Assembly (NCBI RefSeq): GCF_900105925.1
Contig: NZ_LT629791.1
Location: 3,445,278-3,509,277, forward strand
Source of the DNA: Jiangella alkaliphila
GTDB lineage: Bacteria > Actinomycetota > Actinomycetes > Jiangellales > Jiangellaceae
Length of the DNA: 64,000 bases
Reading direction: 5' to 3'
This document shows positions 36,895-45,700 of this stretch, piece by piece. Each line of letters opens with the position of its first letter. Position 1 is the first letter of the stretch. The notes beneath the pieces are model-generated. The model was not told the DNA's origin. It worked only from the letters and a program-made list of their open reading frames with translations, and did no database searches. The translations under genes and the position numbers were made by a program.

Positions 36895-39813
36895 CTAATC
36901 TTTATCGCCGGGCAGCAGGCCGGCCTCGATCGCCTTGACCGCGAGCGCGGTGCGAGAGGTCACGCCCAGCTTGCGCATGGCGGAGTTGAGCTGCGCGGCC
37001 ACCGTCTTCGGCGAGCGCGACAGCGCGTCGGCGATCTCGCGGTTGGTCCGGCCGGTGGCGACCAGCCGCGCCACCTCGAGCTCGCGCGGCGACAGCTGGT
37101 CGCCGTAGCCGCGCCGCCCGCGCCGCCAGGTCCGCCGCACCTCCACGCCGAGCTCGCGCAGGCCGGTGCCGACCCGGGCGGCGTCGGTGCGGGCGCCGAG
37201 CTCGGCGAGCGTGTGGAAGACGTCGGACAGCAGCGCGGCGCCAGCGTCGGCCCGGCCCGCGTCCAGCAGGCTGCGGGCCTGCCGTTCGAGCGTCAGCGCG
37301 GCGTCGTAGGGACGCGGCAGCGCCTGCCAGGCCGCGGCCGCCTCGGCGTAGCCGGCGGCGGCGCCGTCCGGTTCACCGCCTGCGGCGAGCAGCGCGGCCC
37401 GGCAGGTCAGCAGCGCCGCGCGCGGCGCCGGCGCGTCGACGTCGCCCAAGCCCTGCTCGAAGGCCGCCAGCAGGTCGGCCGCCCCCGCCGCGCGGCCGGC
37501 CGCGAGCAGCACGTCCAGGCGGACCCGGGCCAGGTCGCTGGCCCACACCCACATCTGCTTGGTGGCGATCGTCCGCATCGGCTCGTCCGTGACCTCGGCG
37601 GCGCCGTCGACGTCGCCGGCGGCCAGTCGCAGGGTGGCGAGCGCGGCCGCCGGCGTGACCGGCAGCGCGGCGATGCTGTCCACCGGCGCGTCGGTGAGCA
37701 GATCGCGGAACCGCTGCTCCGCCCGGCGGCTCGATCCGCCGGCGGCATGCAGCAGCCCGTCCACCAGGAACGGCTCGAGACTGCCGGACGTCTCCAGGTC
37801 GCTGGCGGCGATCAGCGCCGCCACGCGGTCCGCCAGGCCGGTCCACCGTCCGGTGTACCAGTCCAGCTGCGCCCGCATCGCCTGCGCGCTCGCGTGCAGC
37901 CGGACGTAGCCGGTCAGCCTGGCCAGTTCGGTCGCCGCGGCCAGCCGCGCCTCGGCGTAGGCGTAGCGCCCCCAGCCCGTCGCGACGTAGGCGATGTTGG
38001 ACAGGCCGCGGGCCAGCTGCCGCCGCTCCTCGGCGTCGGTCACGGCGTTCGGCAGCTCGGCCGCGACCGCCCACCCGTCCTCCTGCCCGAGGGCCAGCAG
38101 CGCCGCGGCGCGGTCGGCGGTCAGCGCCAGCCGGTCGACCGGGGTGCCGATGCCGGGCGCCACGCGCGCCGCCTGTTCCAGCCAGCGCAGATGGACGGCG
38201 GCCGGCCACGGACCCTGCAGCGGGTAGCCCAGGTACGTCATCGCGCGGGCCGCCTCCACCGGGTCGTGGGCGAGGTCGGGGACCGCCCGGGACAGCTCGG
38301 CGTGCGCCTGCTCGAACTCGCGGGCCTGCAGCAGCAGGCGGCCGAGCGGGTTGCGGATCTCGGCCTGCGACCGCGGCGCGAGGTCACCGCGGTCCAGGAC
38401 GTCGCGCAGCGTCCGGATCACCTCGTGGTGCAGGTCGTCCACCGGCTCGCGGCGCGCGGTTGCCGCCGTCGCCAGCTTGATCGCCAGGGGTACCGCGGCG
38501 GGCGTGCCGAGCGGCGCCGTCGCCAGCAGCCGGACGATCAGGGTCACGGCGGTCGTGTGGTCGCCCGAGGCGCCGGCGTGGTCGGCCGCCAGCTCGGCGT
38601 ACGTGCACCACTTCCCGAACTCCTGGGCCGCCTGGAAGTGCCGGCTCAGCTGCACGACCGGCCACGGCTGCTGACGTTCCAGCGCCTCGCCCGCGCGGTG
38701 GTGCAGCCGGCGCTGCTCGACCCCCGTCATCGCGTCGTAGACCGCCCGGCCGACCAGGACGTGGCGGAACGCCAGGCCGCCGCGGTCGTCGTCGGCCAGC
38801 AGCCCGCTGCGCACCGCCTCGGCCAGCGCGGCCCGCGCGTCGGCCGGAGCGAGCCCGGCCACCTCGGCGATCAGCCGCTCCTCGGCCGGCCCCGCCAGCA
38901 CGGCGGCCGCCTCGACCGCGCGCCGGGCCGCCGGTCCGAGCCGCTGCGCCCGCTCCAGCACCGAGTCGCGGACGGTCGGCGGCACGGCCAGCTCGTCCAG
39001 ACTGCGCCTGATCCACTCGCCGTCGTGACGGACCACGTCGTCGCGCTGGCGCAGCAGCCGCACCGACTCCTCGACCGCGAGCGGGACGCCGTCGGTGCGG
39101 TCGTGCAGGAAGGCGGCGAACTCGTCGGAGACCTGCTCGCCGCCCAGCATCGACGAGACCAGCCCGGCCGTCGCCGTCACGTCGAGCGGCGGCAGGGTGA
39201 GCCGGACCTGGGTCCAACCGGCGGGCAGCCGCGACGACAGCCGCAGCAGCAGCGAGCCGGCGGCGACGTCCTCGGGCCGATAGCTCAGCACCAGGCTGAG
39301 CGCCGGCCGGCGCCGCGCGACCAGGAAGAGCAGGAACTCCAGCGTCGCGCGGTCGGCCCAGTGCACGTCCTCGACGACGAGCACGCGCACCCGCAGGTGG
39401 CCGATCAGCTCGGCCAGCGCGCTGAAGCTGCGATGCAGGGCCGCCTTCGGATCGTCCAGCGGCTCCGGCGCGGGCGGCAGGTCGGCGCTCCACTCCGGGA
39501 ACAGCGGCCGCAACGCTCCGACCAGGGAGCTCACCCGCATCCCGGACAGGCCGGCGCCGGCGCGGCTCTGCCGGACGGCGTCGACGATCGGCCCGAGCGT
39601 GAGCGACTCCTGGAACGGGGGACAGGTCGCGACCAGCGCGCCTAGCGGGCCGGCGGCGACGTGTTCGTGGATGAGCCGGCTCTTGCCGATGCCGGCCTCG
39701 CCCTCGAGCAGCACCATGGCCGGCGGCTGCGCCAAGGCGCCGGCGAGAACGGCGGTCTCGCGACCCCGGCCCACGAACGCGGGCGCCGCGACCTCGGCCG
39801 ACGGGTCGGACAC
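36895..39813 (-). CDS. LuxR family regulator with N-terminal AAA ATPase (LAL type)
   Basis: The 972-residue protein has an N-terminal ATPase with Walker A LLEGEAGIGKSRLIHEH (about residue 37) and Walker B VRVLVVEDVHWADRATLEF. A long helical, TPR-like middle follows, rich in ALLALGQE/ARAALA repeats. The C-terminal LuxR helix-turn-helix is LSPRELEVARLVATGRTNREIADALSR. Large ATP-binding LuxR regulators (MalT-like) are activators of catabolic or secondary-metabolite genes and sense a ligand through the TPR region. GTG 39813 is the start by homology to the MSDPSAEVAAPAFVGR N-terminus. It faces the protease in the same direction with a 225-nt gap holding a TACAAA -10-like element. It could control the protease, but nothing in the sequence proves that. 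Confidence 0.9.
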   Translation of the reverse strand: MSDPSAEVAAPAFVGRGRETAVLAGALAQPPAMVLLEGEAGIGKSRLIHEHVAAGPLGALVATCPPFQESLTLGPIVDAVRQSRAGAGLSGMRVSSLVGALRPLFPEWSADLPPAPEPLDDPKAALHRSFSALAELIGHLRVRVLVVEDVHWADRATLEFLLFLVARRRPALSLVLSYRPEDVAAGSLLLRLSSRLPAGWTQVRLTLPPLDVTATAGLVSSMLGGEQVSDEFAAFLHDRTDGVPLAVEESVRLLRQRDDVVRHDGEWIRRSLDELAVPPTVRDSVLERAQRLGPAARRAVEAAAVLAGPAEERLIAEVAGLAPADARAALAEAVRSGLLADDDRGGLAFRHVLVGRAVYDAMTGVEQRRLHHRAGEALERQQPWPVVQLSRHFQAAQEFGKWCTYAELAADHAGASGDHTTAVTLIVRLLATAPLGTPAAVPLAIKLATAATARREPVDDLHHEVIRTLRDVLDRGDLAPRSQAEIRNPLGRLLLQAREFEQAHAELSRAVPDLAHDPVEAARAMTYLGYPLQGPWPAAVHLRWLEQAARVAPGIGTPVDRLALTADRAAALLALGQEDGWAVAAELPNAVTDAEERRQLARGLSNIAYVATGWGRYAYAEARLAAATELARLTGYVRLHASAQAMRAQLDWYTGRWTGLADRVAALIAASDLETSGSLEPFLVDGLLHAAGGSSRRAEQRFRDLLTDAPVDSIAALPVTPAAALATLRLAAGDVDGAAEVTDEPMRTIATKQMWVWASDLARVRLDVLLAAGRAAGAADLLAAFEQGLGDVDAPAPRAALLTCRAALLAAGGEPDGAAAGYAEAAAAWQALPRPYDAALTLERQARSLLDAGRADAGAALLSDVFHTLAELGARTDAARVGTGLRELGVEVRRTWRRGRRGYGDQLSPRELEVARLVATGRTNREIADALSRSPKTVAAQLNSAMRKLGVTSRTALAVKAIEAGLLPGDKD

Positions 39814-39916
39814 AGCAGGCTCGCTTCCGCTGTCGCGAACACCGGACGAGCCGTCGCGTCACCCGCGGCCGGCGCGCCTGCCCGGTCGCACCCTAGCGGG
39901 CGGAGGGGGCGCCTTA

Positions 39917-40360
39917 CTAGGGTGCGTGCGCCGCGGCGGCGGCGCGGGCGAGGCCGTCGGCGCACCGCTGGAGCACCATCGTCAGCGCGCGGCGGTAGAT
40001 GCCGCCCATGCCGGGGACCTTGGCCCGGAACGACGAGTGCCAGCGGATGGTGGTGCCGTCCGGACCCTCGGTGAGGTCGACGTCGGCGCGGTAGCCCTTG
40101 ATCGCCAGGCCGGACACCAGCACGTAGCTCAGCCGCCGTTCCGGCACCAGCTCGACGATGCGCTCGCGGCTGGTGATGCGCCCGGTGCGGAAGACGCGCA
40201 TCGCGCCGAGGCTCTCGCCGCCGTCCTCGCCCGGGGACTCCAGCTCGAACGAGCCGATCGGGGACCAGTCCGGCCAGCTCGCGCCGTCGCGCAGCAGTGC
40301 GTAGACGGCGCCGGCCGGCGCCGTCGTGGTGGCAGTCACGTCGATACGTTGAACACCCAT
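39917..40360 (-). CDS. SRPBCC family protein
   Basis: The 147-residue protein matches the START/SRPBCC polyketide-cyclase-like fold: VTATTTAPAGAVYALLRDGASWPDWSPIGS at the start, a MRVFRTGRITSRERIVEL strand pair, and GTTIRWHSSFRAKVPGMG before a C-terminal helix. Such proteins bind hydrophobic ligands in a deep cavity. The function is unknown. It is divergent from the TetR gene. Its ATG lies within a shared palindrome with a TACCAT -10 hexamer (40368-40373, minus strand) 7 nt upstream, so its mRNA is probably leaderless and repressed by the TetR protein. Confidence 0.85.
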   Translation of the reverse strand: MGVQRIDVTATTTAPAGAVYALLRDGASWPDWSPIGSFELESPGEDGGESLGAMRVFRTGRITSRERIVELVPERRLSYVLVSGLAIKGYRADVDLTEGPDGTTIRWHSSFRAKVPGMGGIYRRALTMVLQRCADGLARAAAAAHAP

Positions 40361-40383
40361 GTACCAAATGGTACAGGTACGAT
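40360..40383. promoter_or_regulatory. Shared TetR operator and two leaderless promoters
   Basis: TGTACC-AAAT-GGTACA (40360-40375) is a perfect palindrome. It contains the minus-strand -10 TACCAT (40368-40373, 7 nt before the SRPBCC ATG at 40360) and adjoins the plus-strand -10 TACGAT (40378-40383, 6 nt before the TetR ATG). Binding here would block both genes, which is classic autoregulation by a divergent TetR repressor. Confidence 0.68.
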
Positions 40384-40389
40384 CTGGGC

Positions 40390-40971
40390 ATGACGGAGGC
40401 GGGTGCCGGGGTCGGCGCAGGGAAGGAGCGGCTGCTGCGGGCGGCGGTCGACTACGTCGCGGCGAACGGGGTGGGGGAGCGCAGCCTGCGGCAGATCGCG
40501 GCGGCGCTGGGCACCAGCCACCGCATGCTCATCTACCACTTCGGCTCCAAGGAGGGCCTGTTCGTCGAGGTCGTGCGGACGATGGAGAGCCGGCAGCGGG
40601 AACTGCTGGCCGAGCTGTCCGCCGCGGACGACCCGATCGAGGCGGGCCGGCGGTTCTGGGCCCGCCTCGCCGACCCCGCGCTGTGGCCGCACGAGCGGCT
40701 GTTCTTCGAGCTCTACGGCCGCGCGCTGCAGGGCGACCCGGCCGCGCTGCCGCTGCTCGACGGCATCGTCGACACCTGGGTGACGGCGCTGGCCGGACCC
40801 CTGGAGCGGGCCGGCGTCGCCCCGGACGTCGCCCGGACGCAGGCCCGGCTCGGCGTGGCGGTCGGCCGCGGCCTGCTGCTGGACCTGCTGGCCACCGGCG
40901 ACCGCGACGCCGTCGACGCCGCGATGGAGCACTTCACCCGGCTGTACGCCGCCGCCCTGCCACCCCGCTGA
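40390..40971 (+). CDS. TetR family transcriptional regulator
   Basis: The 193-residue repressor has an N-terminal TetR helix-turn-helix (ERLLRAAVDYVAANGVGERSLRQIAAALGTSHRMLIYHFGSKEGLF, residues about 12-57) followed by a variable helical ligand domain. It is divergent from the SRPBCC gene with an operator palindrome between the two starts. The likely role is to repress itself and the SRPBCC gene until a small, probably hydrophobic ligand binds. The mRNA appears leaderless (TACGAT, 6 nt upstream of ATG). The gene ends in a long perfect hairpin shared with the convergent sortase gene. Confidence 0.88.
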   Translation: MTEAGAGVGAGKERLLRAAVDYVAANGVGERSLRQIAAALGTSHRMLIYHFGSKEGLFVEVVRTMESRQRELLAELSAADDPIEAGRRFWARLADPALWPHERLFFELYGRALQGDPAALPLLDGIVDTWVTALAGPLERAGVAPDVARTQARLGVAVGRGLLLDLLATGDRDAVDAAMEHFTRLYAAALPPR

Positions 40972-41000
40972 CGACCCGCCCCCGCGCCCCGCCCCGCTGC

Positions 41001-41083
41001 CGCCCACCGAAGTTGATCATGGAGAAGGTCGGCTCCAGATCGCCGCCAGAGCCGACCTTCTCCATGATCAACTTCGGTGGGCG
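41001..41083. terminator. 35-bp perfect inverted repeat between convergent genes
   Basis: Arms 41001-41035 and 41049-41083 are perfect complements with a 13-nt loop. It lies 30 nt after the TetR stop and 10 nt before the sortase stop, so it is a bidirectional terminator by position. The arm core TTGATCATGGAGAAGG recurs at 52007-52022 in another intergenic region, so it belongs to a dispersed repeat family rather than an ordinary terminator. Confidence 0.8.
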
Positions 41084-41092
41084 GTGGATGGC

Positions 41093-41809
41093 TCATGCCG
41101 GCTCGGCGAACACCACCACGTTGTCGCGATAGCGGCCCAGCCCGCGGTCGTACTCGCCGCCGCAGGTGATCAAGCGCAGCAGCGGCCGGTCCTCGGCGCC
41201 GCCGTAGACGGCATCGGTCGGGAAATCGTCCTGCGAGTACTGCCCGACCTCGACCACGACGAAGGCGGACGTGCCGCCGTCGGCCTGGGTGACGACGATC
41301 TCGTCGCCCGGCGCGACGTCGCCGAGCCGGTAGAACACGTCCGGCCCGTCGCGGCTGTCCAGGTGGCCGGCGATCACGGCGGCGCCGTTCTCGCCCGGCT
41401 CGGGCCCCTCCTGCCACCAGCCGGCGTCGCCGTACGGGGGCGGGACGAGGACGTTGCCGGGGTCGACGGCGATCGGCACGACGTTCGTGTCGATGCCGAC
41501 CGCCGGTACCGCGACCGCCACAGGGTCGGCCAGCTCCGGATCGGGCGCCGGCGTGGGTGTGGGTGTCGGTGTGGGGGACGGCGTCGGCATGCTGCTCGGT
41601 GCCGATGCGGTCGTCTCCGGTGCGCCGGCCGCCATGGCGGCCGGCGGCGCGGTGGTGCCGGCGCCGGACGGGTCGCCGTCGCCGCCGCATGCGGCCGCCA
41701 GCAGGGCGGACAGCGCCGCGATGGCCGCCGCCCGCCCGGGCCGGCGGCCACCGCGTGTACGGCGAGCGACCGGTGTCCCGGTCAGCTCTCGGTCCGGAAC
41801 CGGCGCCAC
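41093..41809 (-). CDS. Class F sortase
   Basis: The protein has a membrane/lipoprotein-like N-terminus (RAAAIAALSALLAAACGGDG), a Thr/Pro linker (PTPSPTPTPT), and a sortase domain with the catalytic residues H149 (AGHLDS), C216 (LITCGGEYD) and R228 or R226 (GRYRDN), counted from GTG 41809. Class F sortases are actinobacterial transpeptidases that join cell-wall proteins to peptidoglycan. The start is uncertain: GTG 41809 and GTG 41866 both overlap the upstream gene, by 28 and 85 bases; no better start lies downstream before the signal. The adjacent D/G-rich protein with a C-terminal sorting-like tail is the obvious candidate substrate. Confidence 0.85.
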   Translation of the reverse strand: MAPVPDRELTGTPVARRTRGGRRPGRAAAIAALSALLAAACGGDGDPSGAGTTAPPAAMAAGAPETTASAPSSMPTPSPTPTPTPTPAPDPELADPVAVAVPAVGIDTNVVPIAVDPGNVLVPPPYGDAGWWQEGPEPGENGAAVIAGHLDSRDGPDVFYRLGDVAPGDEIVVTQADGGTSAFVVVEVGQYSQDDFPTDAVYGGAEDRPLLRLITCGGEYDRGLGRYRDNVVVFAEPA

Positions 41810-42531
41810 AGCAGGCCCGCGCCACCGACTGTGGCCAGCCCGACCAGCGCGCCCGGCGCCAGCCACCCGGTGTTGTCGGCGGCCGTGCCGCCGGCGCCGG
41901 TGTCGACGCCACCGGCGGGCGCCTGGCCGCCGTCGTCATCCCCACCGTCGTCGTCGCCGGAGCCGTCGTCGTCCCCGCCGTCGTCGTCGCTGGTGGTCAC
42001 GCCGGTGTTGACGCCGCCGCTGGGCGCCTGGCCGCCGTCGTCGTCGCCGGAGCCGTCGTCATCGCCGTCGTCGTCGCTGGTGGTCACGCCGGTGTTGACG
42101 CCGCCGCTCGGGGCCTGGCCGTCGTCACCGTCGTCGTCGCCACCGGCGCCGTCGTCGTCACCGCCGCCACCCGAACCGCCGCCCGAACCACCGCCGGAGC
42201 CGCCGGCGCCGCCGTCGTCGTCGCCCGCACCGTCGTCGCCGGCGCCGTCGTCGCCGCCACCGGAGCCACCGGCCCCGCCGTCGTCGTCGCCGCCGTCGTC
42301 ATCGCCGGAACCGCCGTCGTCGTCACCGCCGCCGTCGTCATCGCCGGAACCGCCGTCATCGTCACCACCGTCGTCACCACCGTCGTCACCACCGTCGTCA
42401 CCGCCGTCGTCGTCGGCGAAGACGACGGAGTCGACCGCCGCCGTCGCGGGGGTGGCGAGCGCGACGCCGGCACCGGTCAGTCCGGCGGCCGCGGCGAGCG
42501 CCGCGGCGAGGCTGATCTTGCTGGAACGCAT
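41782..42531 (-). CDS. D/G-rich cell-surface protein with C-terminal membrane anchor
   Basis: The 249-residue protein starts MRSSKISLAAALAAAAGL (signal peptide, cleaved near ATPATAA|VDS), with GGGAG before ATG 42531. The mature part is almost entirely Asp, Gly and Ser. The C-terminus has a hydrophobic segment (WLAPGALVGLATVGGAGLLW) and a basic tail RRFR, as in sortase substrates. No classic LPXTG is present; instead APSGGVNTG occurs twice and APAGGVDTG once before the membrane segment. It overlaps the class F sortase gene and is likely processed by it. The acidic repeats could bind Ca2+ or form a flexible stalk. I do not recognise a family. Confidence 0.78.
   Translation of the reverse strand: MRSSKISLAAALAAAAGLTGAGVALATPATAAVDSVVFADDDGGDDGGDDGGDDGGDDDGGSGDDDGGGDDDGGSGDDDGGDDDGGAGGSGGGDDGAGDDGAGDDDGGAGGSGGGSGGGSGGGGDDDGAGGDDDGDDGQAPSGGVNTGVTTSDDDGDDDGSGDDDGGQAPSGGVNTGVTTSDDDGGDDDGSGDDDGGDDDGGQAPAGGVDTGAGGTAADNTGWLAPGALVGLATVGGAGLLWRRFRTES
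41935..42420 (-). repeat. Low-complexity GGC/GAC coding repeats
   Basis: About 480 bp of imperfect tandem codons for Asp-Gly and Gly-Ser, with the longer unit QAPSGGVNTGVTTSDDDG repeated at about 42120 and 42032 and a variant at 41928. Such DNA is prone to slippage, so length variation between strains is likely. Confidence 0.75.
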
Positions 42532-42679
42532 GGCTGGACTCCCTCGTATCGGGTGGACTTGCAGACCCAATCTGTCCTGGCCAGCGGCCATATTCCAGCT
42601 CGAACGGCGTTGTTGAGAGCGTTCTCATCGAGACCTCATCGCCGGGCCGTCATCTCTCATCAACCGGGCCGAAACGGGC

Positions 42680-42718
42680 CGTCCCCGCCGTCCGGCTACG
42701 CGCCGGACGACGGGGACG
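42680..42718 (-). terminator. Terminator after the large metallophosphoesterase gene
   Basis: 16-bp inverted repeat with one mismatch (42680-42695 and 42703-42718, 7-nt loop), 16 nt beyond the stop codon of the minus-strand gene ending at 42734. Confidence 0.6.
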
Positions 42719-42733
42719 GGAGAGGGTGGAGCG

Positions 42734-45700
42734 TCAGTCAGCGGCCAGCTGGTCGAGCACCGCGAACGGGTTCGACGCGCCCCCGTTGGCGGCCGCGACG
42801 ACCCGCCGGTCCAGCGTGTAGCTGCCGCCGGCCGGGATCTCGACCTGGAACCGGCTCATCACCCAGTTCCCGTTGCCGTACGCGGAGAACGCGTCGTCGC
42901 CCGCGTAGATGACCCCGTACGTCTGCGGGTCGTTGCCGGCGGCCCCGATCCACCGCCCGGCCGGTGCGTACTCGGCCGGGCTCTCGTACGGGGTCGTGAT
43001 GGCGCCGTGGCCGGGGACGCCGATCCGCTGCCCGGCGCCGTCCCAGTCCATGGCGTCGCCGACCCAGACGTCCAGATCGTCGCCGCCGGTGTTCGTGAAC
43101 ACGCTCGAGGCCTGCACCCACTCCTCGCCGGGGCGGATCGTGTAGGTGGTCTCGACGGTCACGCCGGGGTGCGCCGACGACGTGCCGGTGGTGCGCACGA
43201 TCGCCTCGTCGCCCGTCGCCTGCACGATCTCGACGCCGGTGTTCCGGACCGTGGTCTGCTGCCACGCCTCGGTGCCGGTCGGCTGGTCGTCGACGATGTA
43301 CGGCAGGTTCAGCCAGTCCAGCTGGTCGGCCCGGCCGCGGACGGCGAGGTCGATCGGCTTGCCGACGGTCGAGTTCGGCAGCTGGCCGTCGTTGAACACC
43401 TTGGAGATGGTGATGGCGAGCTTGCTGTTCTCCATGACGACGTCCTGCGGGCCGCCCTCGACGGTGCCGCCGGAGATCTGCCGGCCGGTGCTGGCCAGCA
43501 CGCTCACCGGCGCCAGCGTGACGTCCGCCGTCGCCGTTCCGCCGGCCACGACCGACGCCGGCACGGTCGCCGTCGCGTAGCCGAGCGTCGCCACGCGCAT
43601 GGAGTACTCGCCCGGGTCCAGCGCCATCAGGTAGCTCCCGTCGGCGGCGGTGCGCGCCGAGCCGACGACCGCGCCGGCCGCGTCCAGCGCCTCCACCAGC
43701 ACGCCCGCCGCCGGGGCGCCGGTGTCGGACTGCGTCACCGTGCCGCCGACGCGGGACCGGTCGGCCACCTCGTCGTCGAGCAGGTCGAGCTGGTCGGCCC
43801 ACGCGGCGACGTTCGACGAGACGTGCCCGGCACCGGGGTAGTCGGTGATGTGGTACCAGCTGATCGTCCGGGTGTCGCCGGCGTCGACGCTCGCGTCGAA
43901 CCAGGTGCCGGTGACGTAGCCGAAGCCGCTGATCGCGGTCGGCTCGTCCTCCAGCCAGGCCAGGCCGTGCGCCGGGACCTGCCGGACCGTCGTGGAGCCG
44001 ACGTACACGAAGTTGTCGGTCCAGCCGGATGTGACGTACCCGGGGTCGTTGCGGCCGATGCCCGGCACGTACGCGACGTCCTGCGCGCTGTCGGGGTCGA
44101 GCAGGTACTGGAAGTACCCGTCGAAGTCCGACGTGCCGGTGTTCTCGATCTCCAGGGTGATCTTGACGACCGGCGCGTCGCCGAGCGCCCGGTAGCGCAG
44201 GGTCGTCTGCAGGTTGCTGTCGACCTTCGCCGACCCGGACGCCACGACGGACGAGCCCTCGGTGCCGATGTCGGTGAGGTTCAGCCAGTCGTTCGGGCGG
44301 TTCCAGTCGGGCGTGCCCGGGCCGCCGGCCGTCCGCGACAGCATCAGCTCACTCCAGTCCAGCGTCTCCTGCGCGGTGCCGTCGAGCAGGAACAGGTCGC
44401 CGAGGCTGCCGGCGGCCAGCGTGCCGGGCTGGTTGTTGGCTGACGCCCGCGACGAGATCGTCGCCTGGATCCGGTCGTTCATCGTGAAGTGGTAGGTCTC
44501 ACCGGCGGTCGCGTCGGTGCGCGGGCTGCCCGAGCCGTAGTCGGGCACGACGGTGGACGCGCCGGCCGTCGGCCCGGTCACCTCGACCAGCTCGAGGTTC
44601 GCCGTCTGCGTGCCGGTCGTGCCGACCGTCACCGCCGCCGACGAGCCGTCCGTGGGCAGGAAGGCCCGCTTCGTCGTCGACACCGTGTACGCGCCGGGCG
44701 CCAGGCCGAGGACGTACCGGCCCTGCACGTCGGTGGTCGTCGACAGCGACGTGCCGCCGCTGGTGGCGACCACGCGGGCGCCGGCGATCGGCGCGCCGGT
44801 CGCCTCGTCGGTCACCGTCCCGGCGACCCGGGCCCAGCGGGCCGCCGCCTCGCCGCCGGGGGTGAACGCGTAGAGGTTGCCGTCCCACGCGCCGGCGACG
44901 ACGGTGTTGCCGCTGACCGCCGGGCCGGAGCCGACCCAGGTGCCGATCTCGTACTGCCACAGCGGCTGCCCGGTCACGCTGTCCAGCGCGTAGAAGAAGC
45001 CGTTGTTGGCGCCGACGAACAGCGTCTCGCCGCTGAGCACGGGCGAGGACAGCACGCCGCCGGTGTAGGTGCCGCCGGGCAGCAGCCGGTCCCACAGCAC
45101 CGCGCCGGTGCGCACGTCCAGCGCCGTCACCGCGCCGCTCGGGAAGCCCATGTAGACGACCTCACCGGCGACGACCGGCGCCGACGGCGTGGCGCCGCTG
45201 GACACCCGCGACGAGTGCGGGCTGCGGTAGGTCCACAGGTCACGGCCGGTCGCGGCGTCGCGGGCGATGATGCCGTTGTTCGAGCCGATGAACACCCGGC
45301 CGTCCGCGGCGGCGGGGATGCCGTCCTGCCAGCCGCCGAGCACGGCCGACGACTGCCACTGGCGGACGCCGGTCTGCGCGTCGAAGGCGAGCACCTGGTC
45401 GGCGGTCTGGCTGCCGACGAAGACCTGCCCGTCTGCGATGGCGGGCGTGCCGTCGCTCATCGTCGCGCCGGCCATCGGCGAGGCCCAGAGCTCGCTGCCG
45501 TCGGCCGGGTCGAGCGCCGTCAGCAGGCCCTGGCTGGCCGGGCCGAAGCGGGTCTGGTACGCCCAGTAGACCTTGCCGTCGGCGACGGCGGGGGAGTAGT
45601 AGCCGTAGGCGCGCTGGTTGTTCGGGTCCGGCGCGTCCTCGGTGTCGCGCTGCCACACCAGCTCGCCGGTGGCGCGGTCGACGGCGAACAGCTGCGCGCG

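Noticed and set aside
41935-42420. Repeat array resembling CRISPR or satellite DNA
   Set aside because: Units are 3- to 6-base codon repeats inside a coding frame, without spacers or cas genes.
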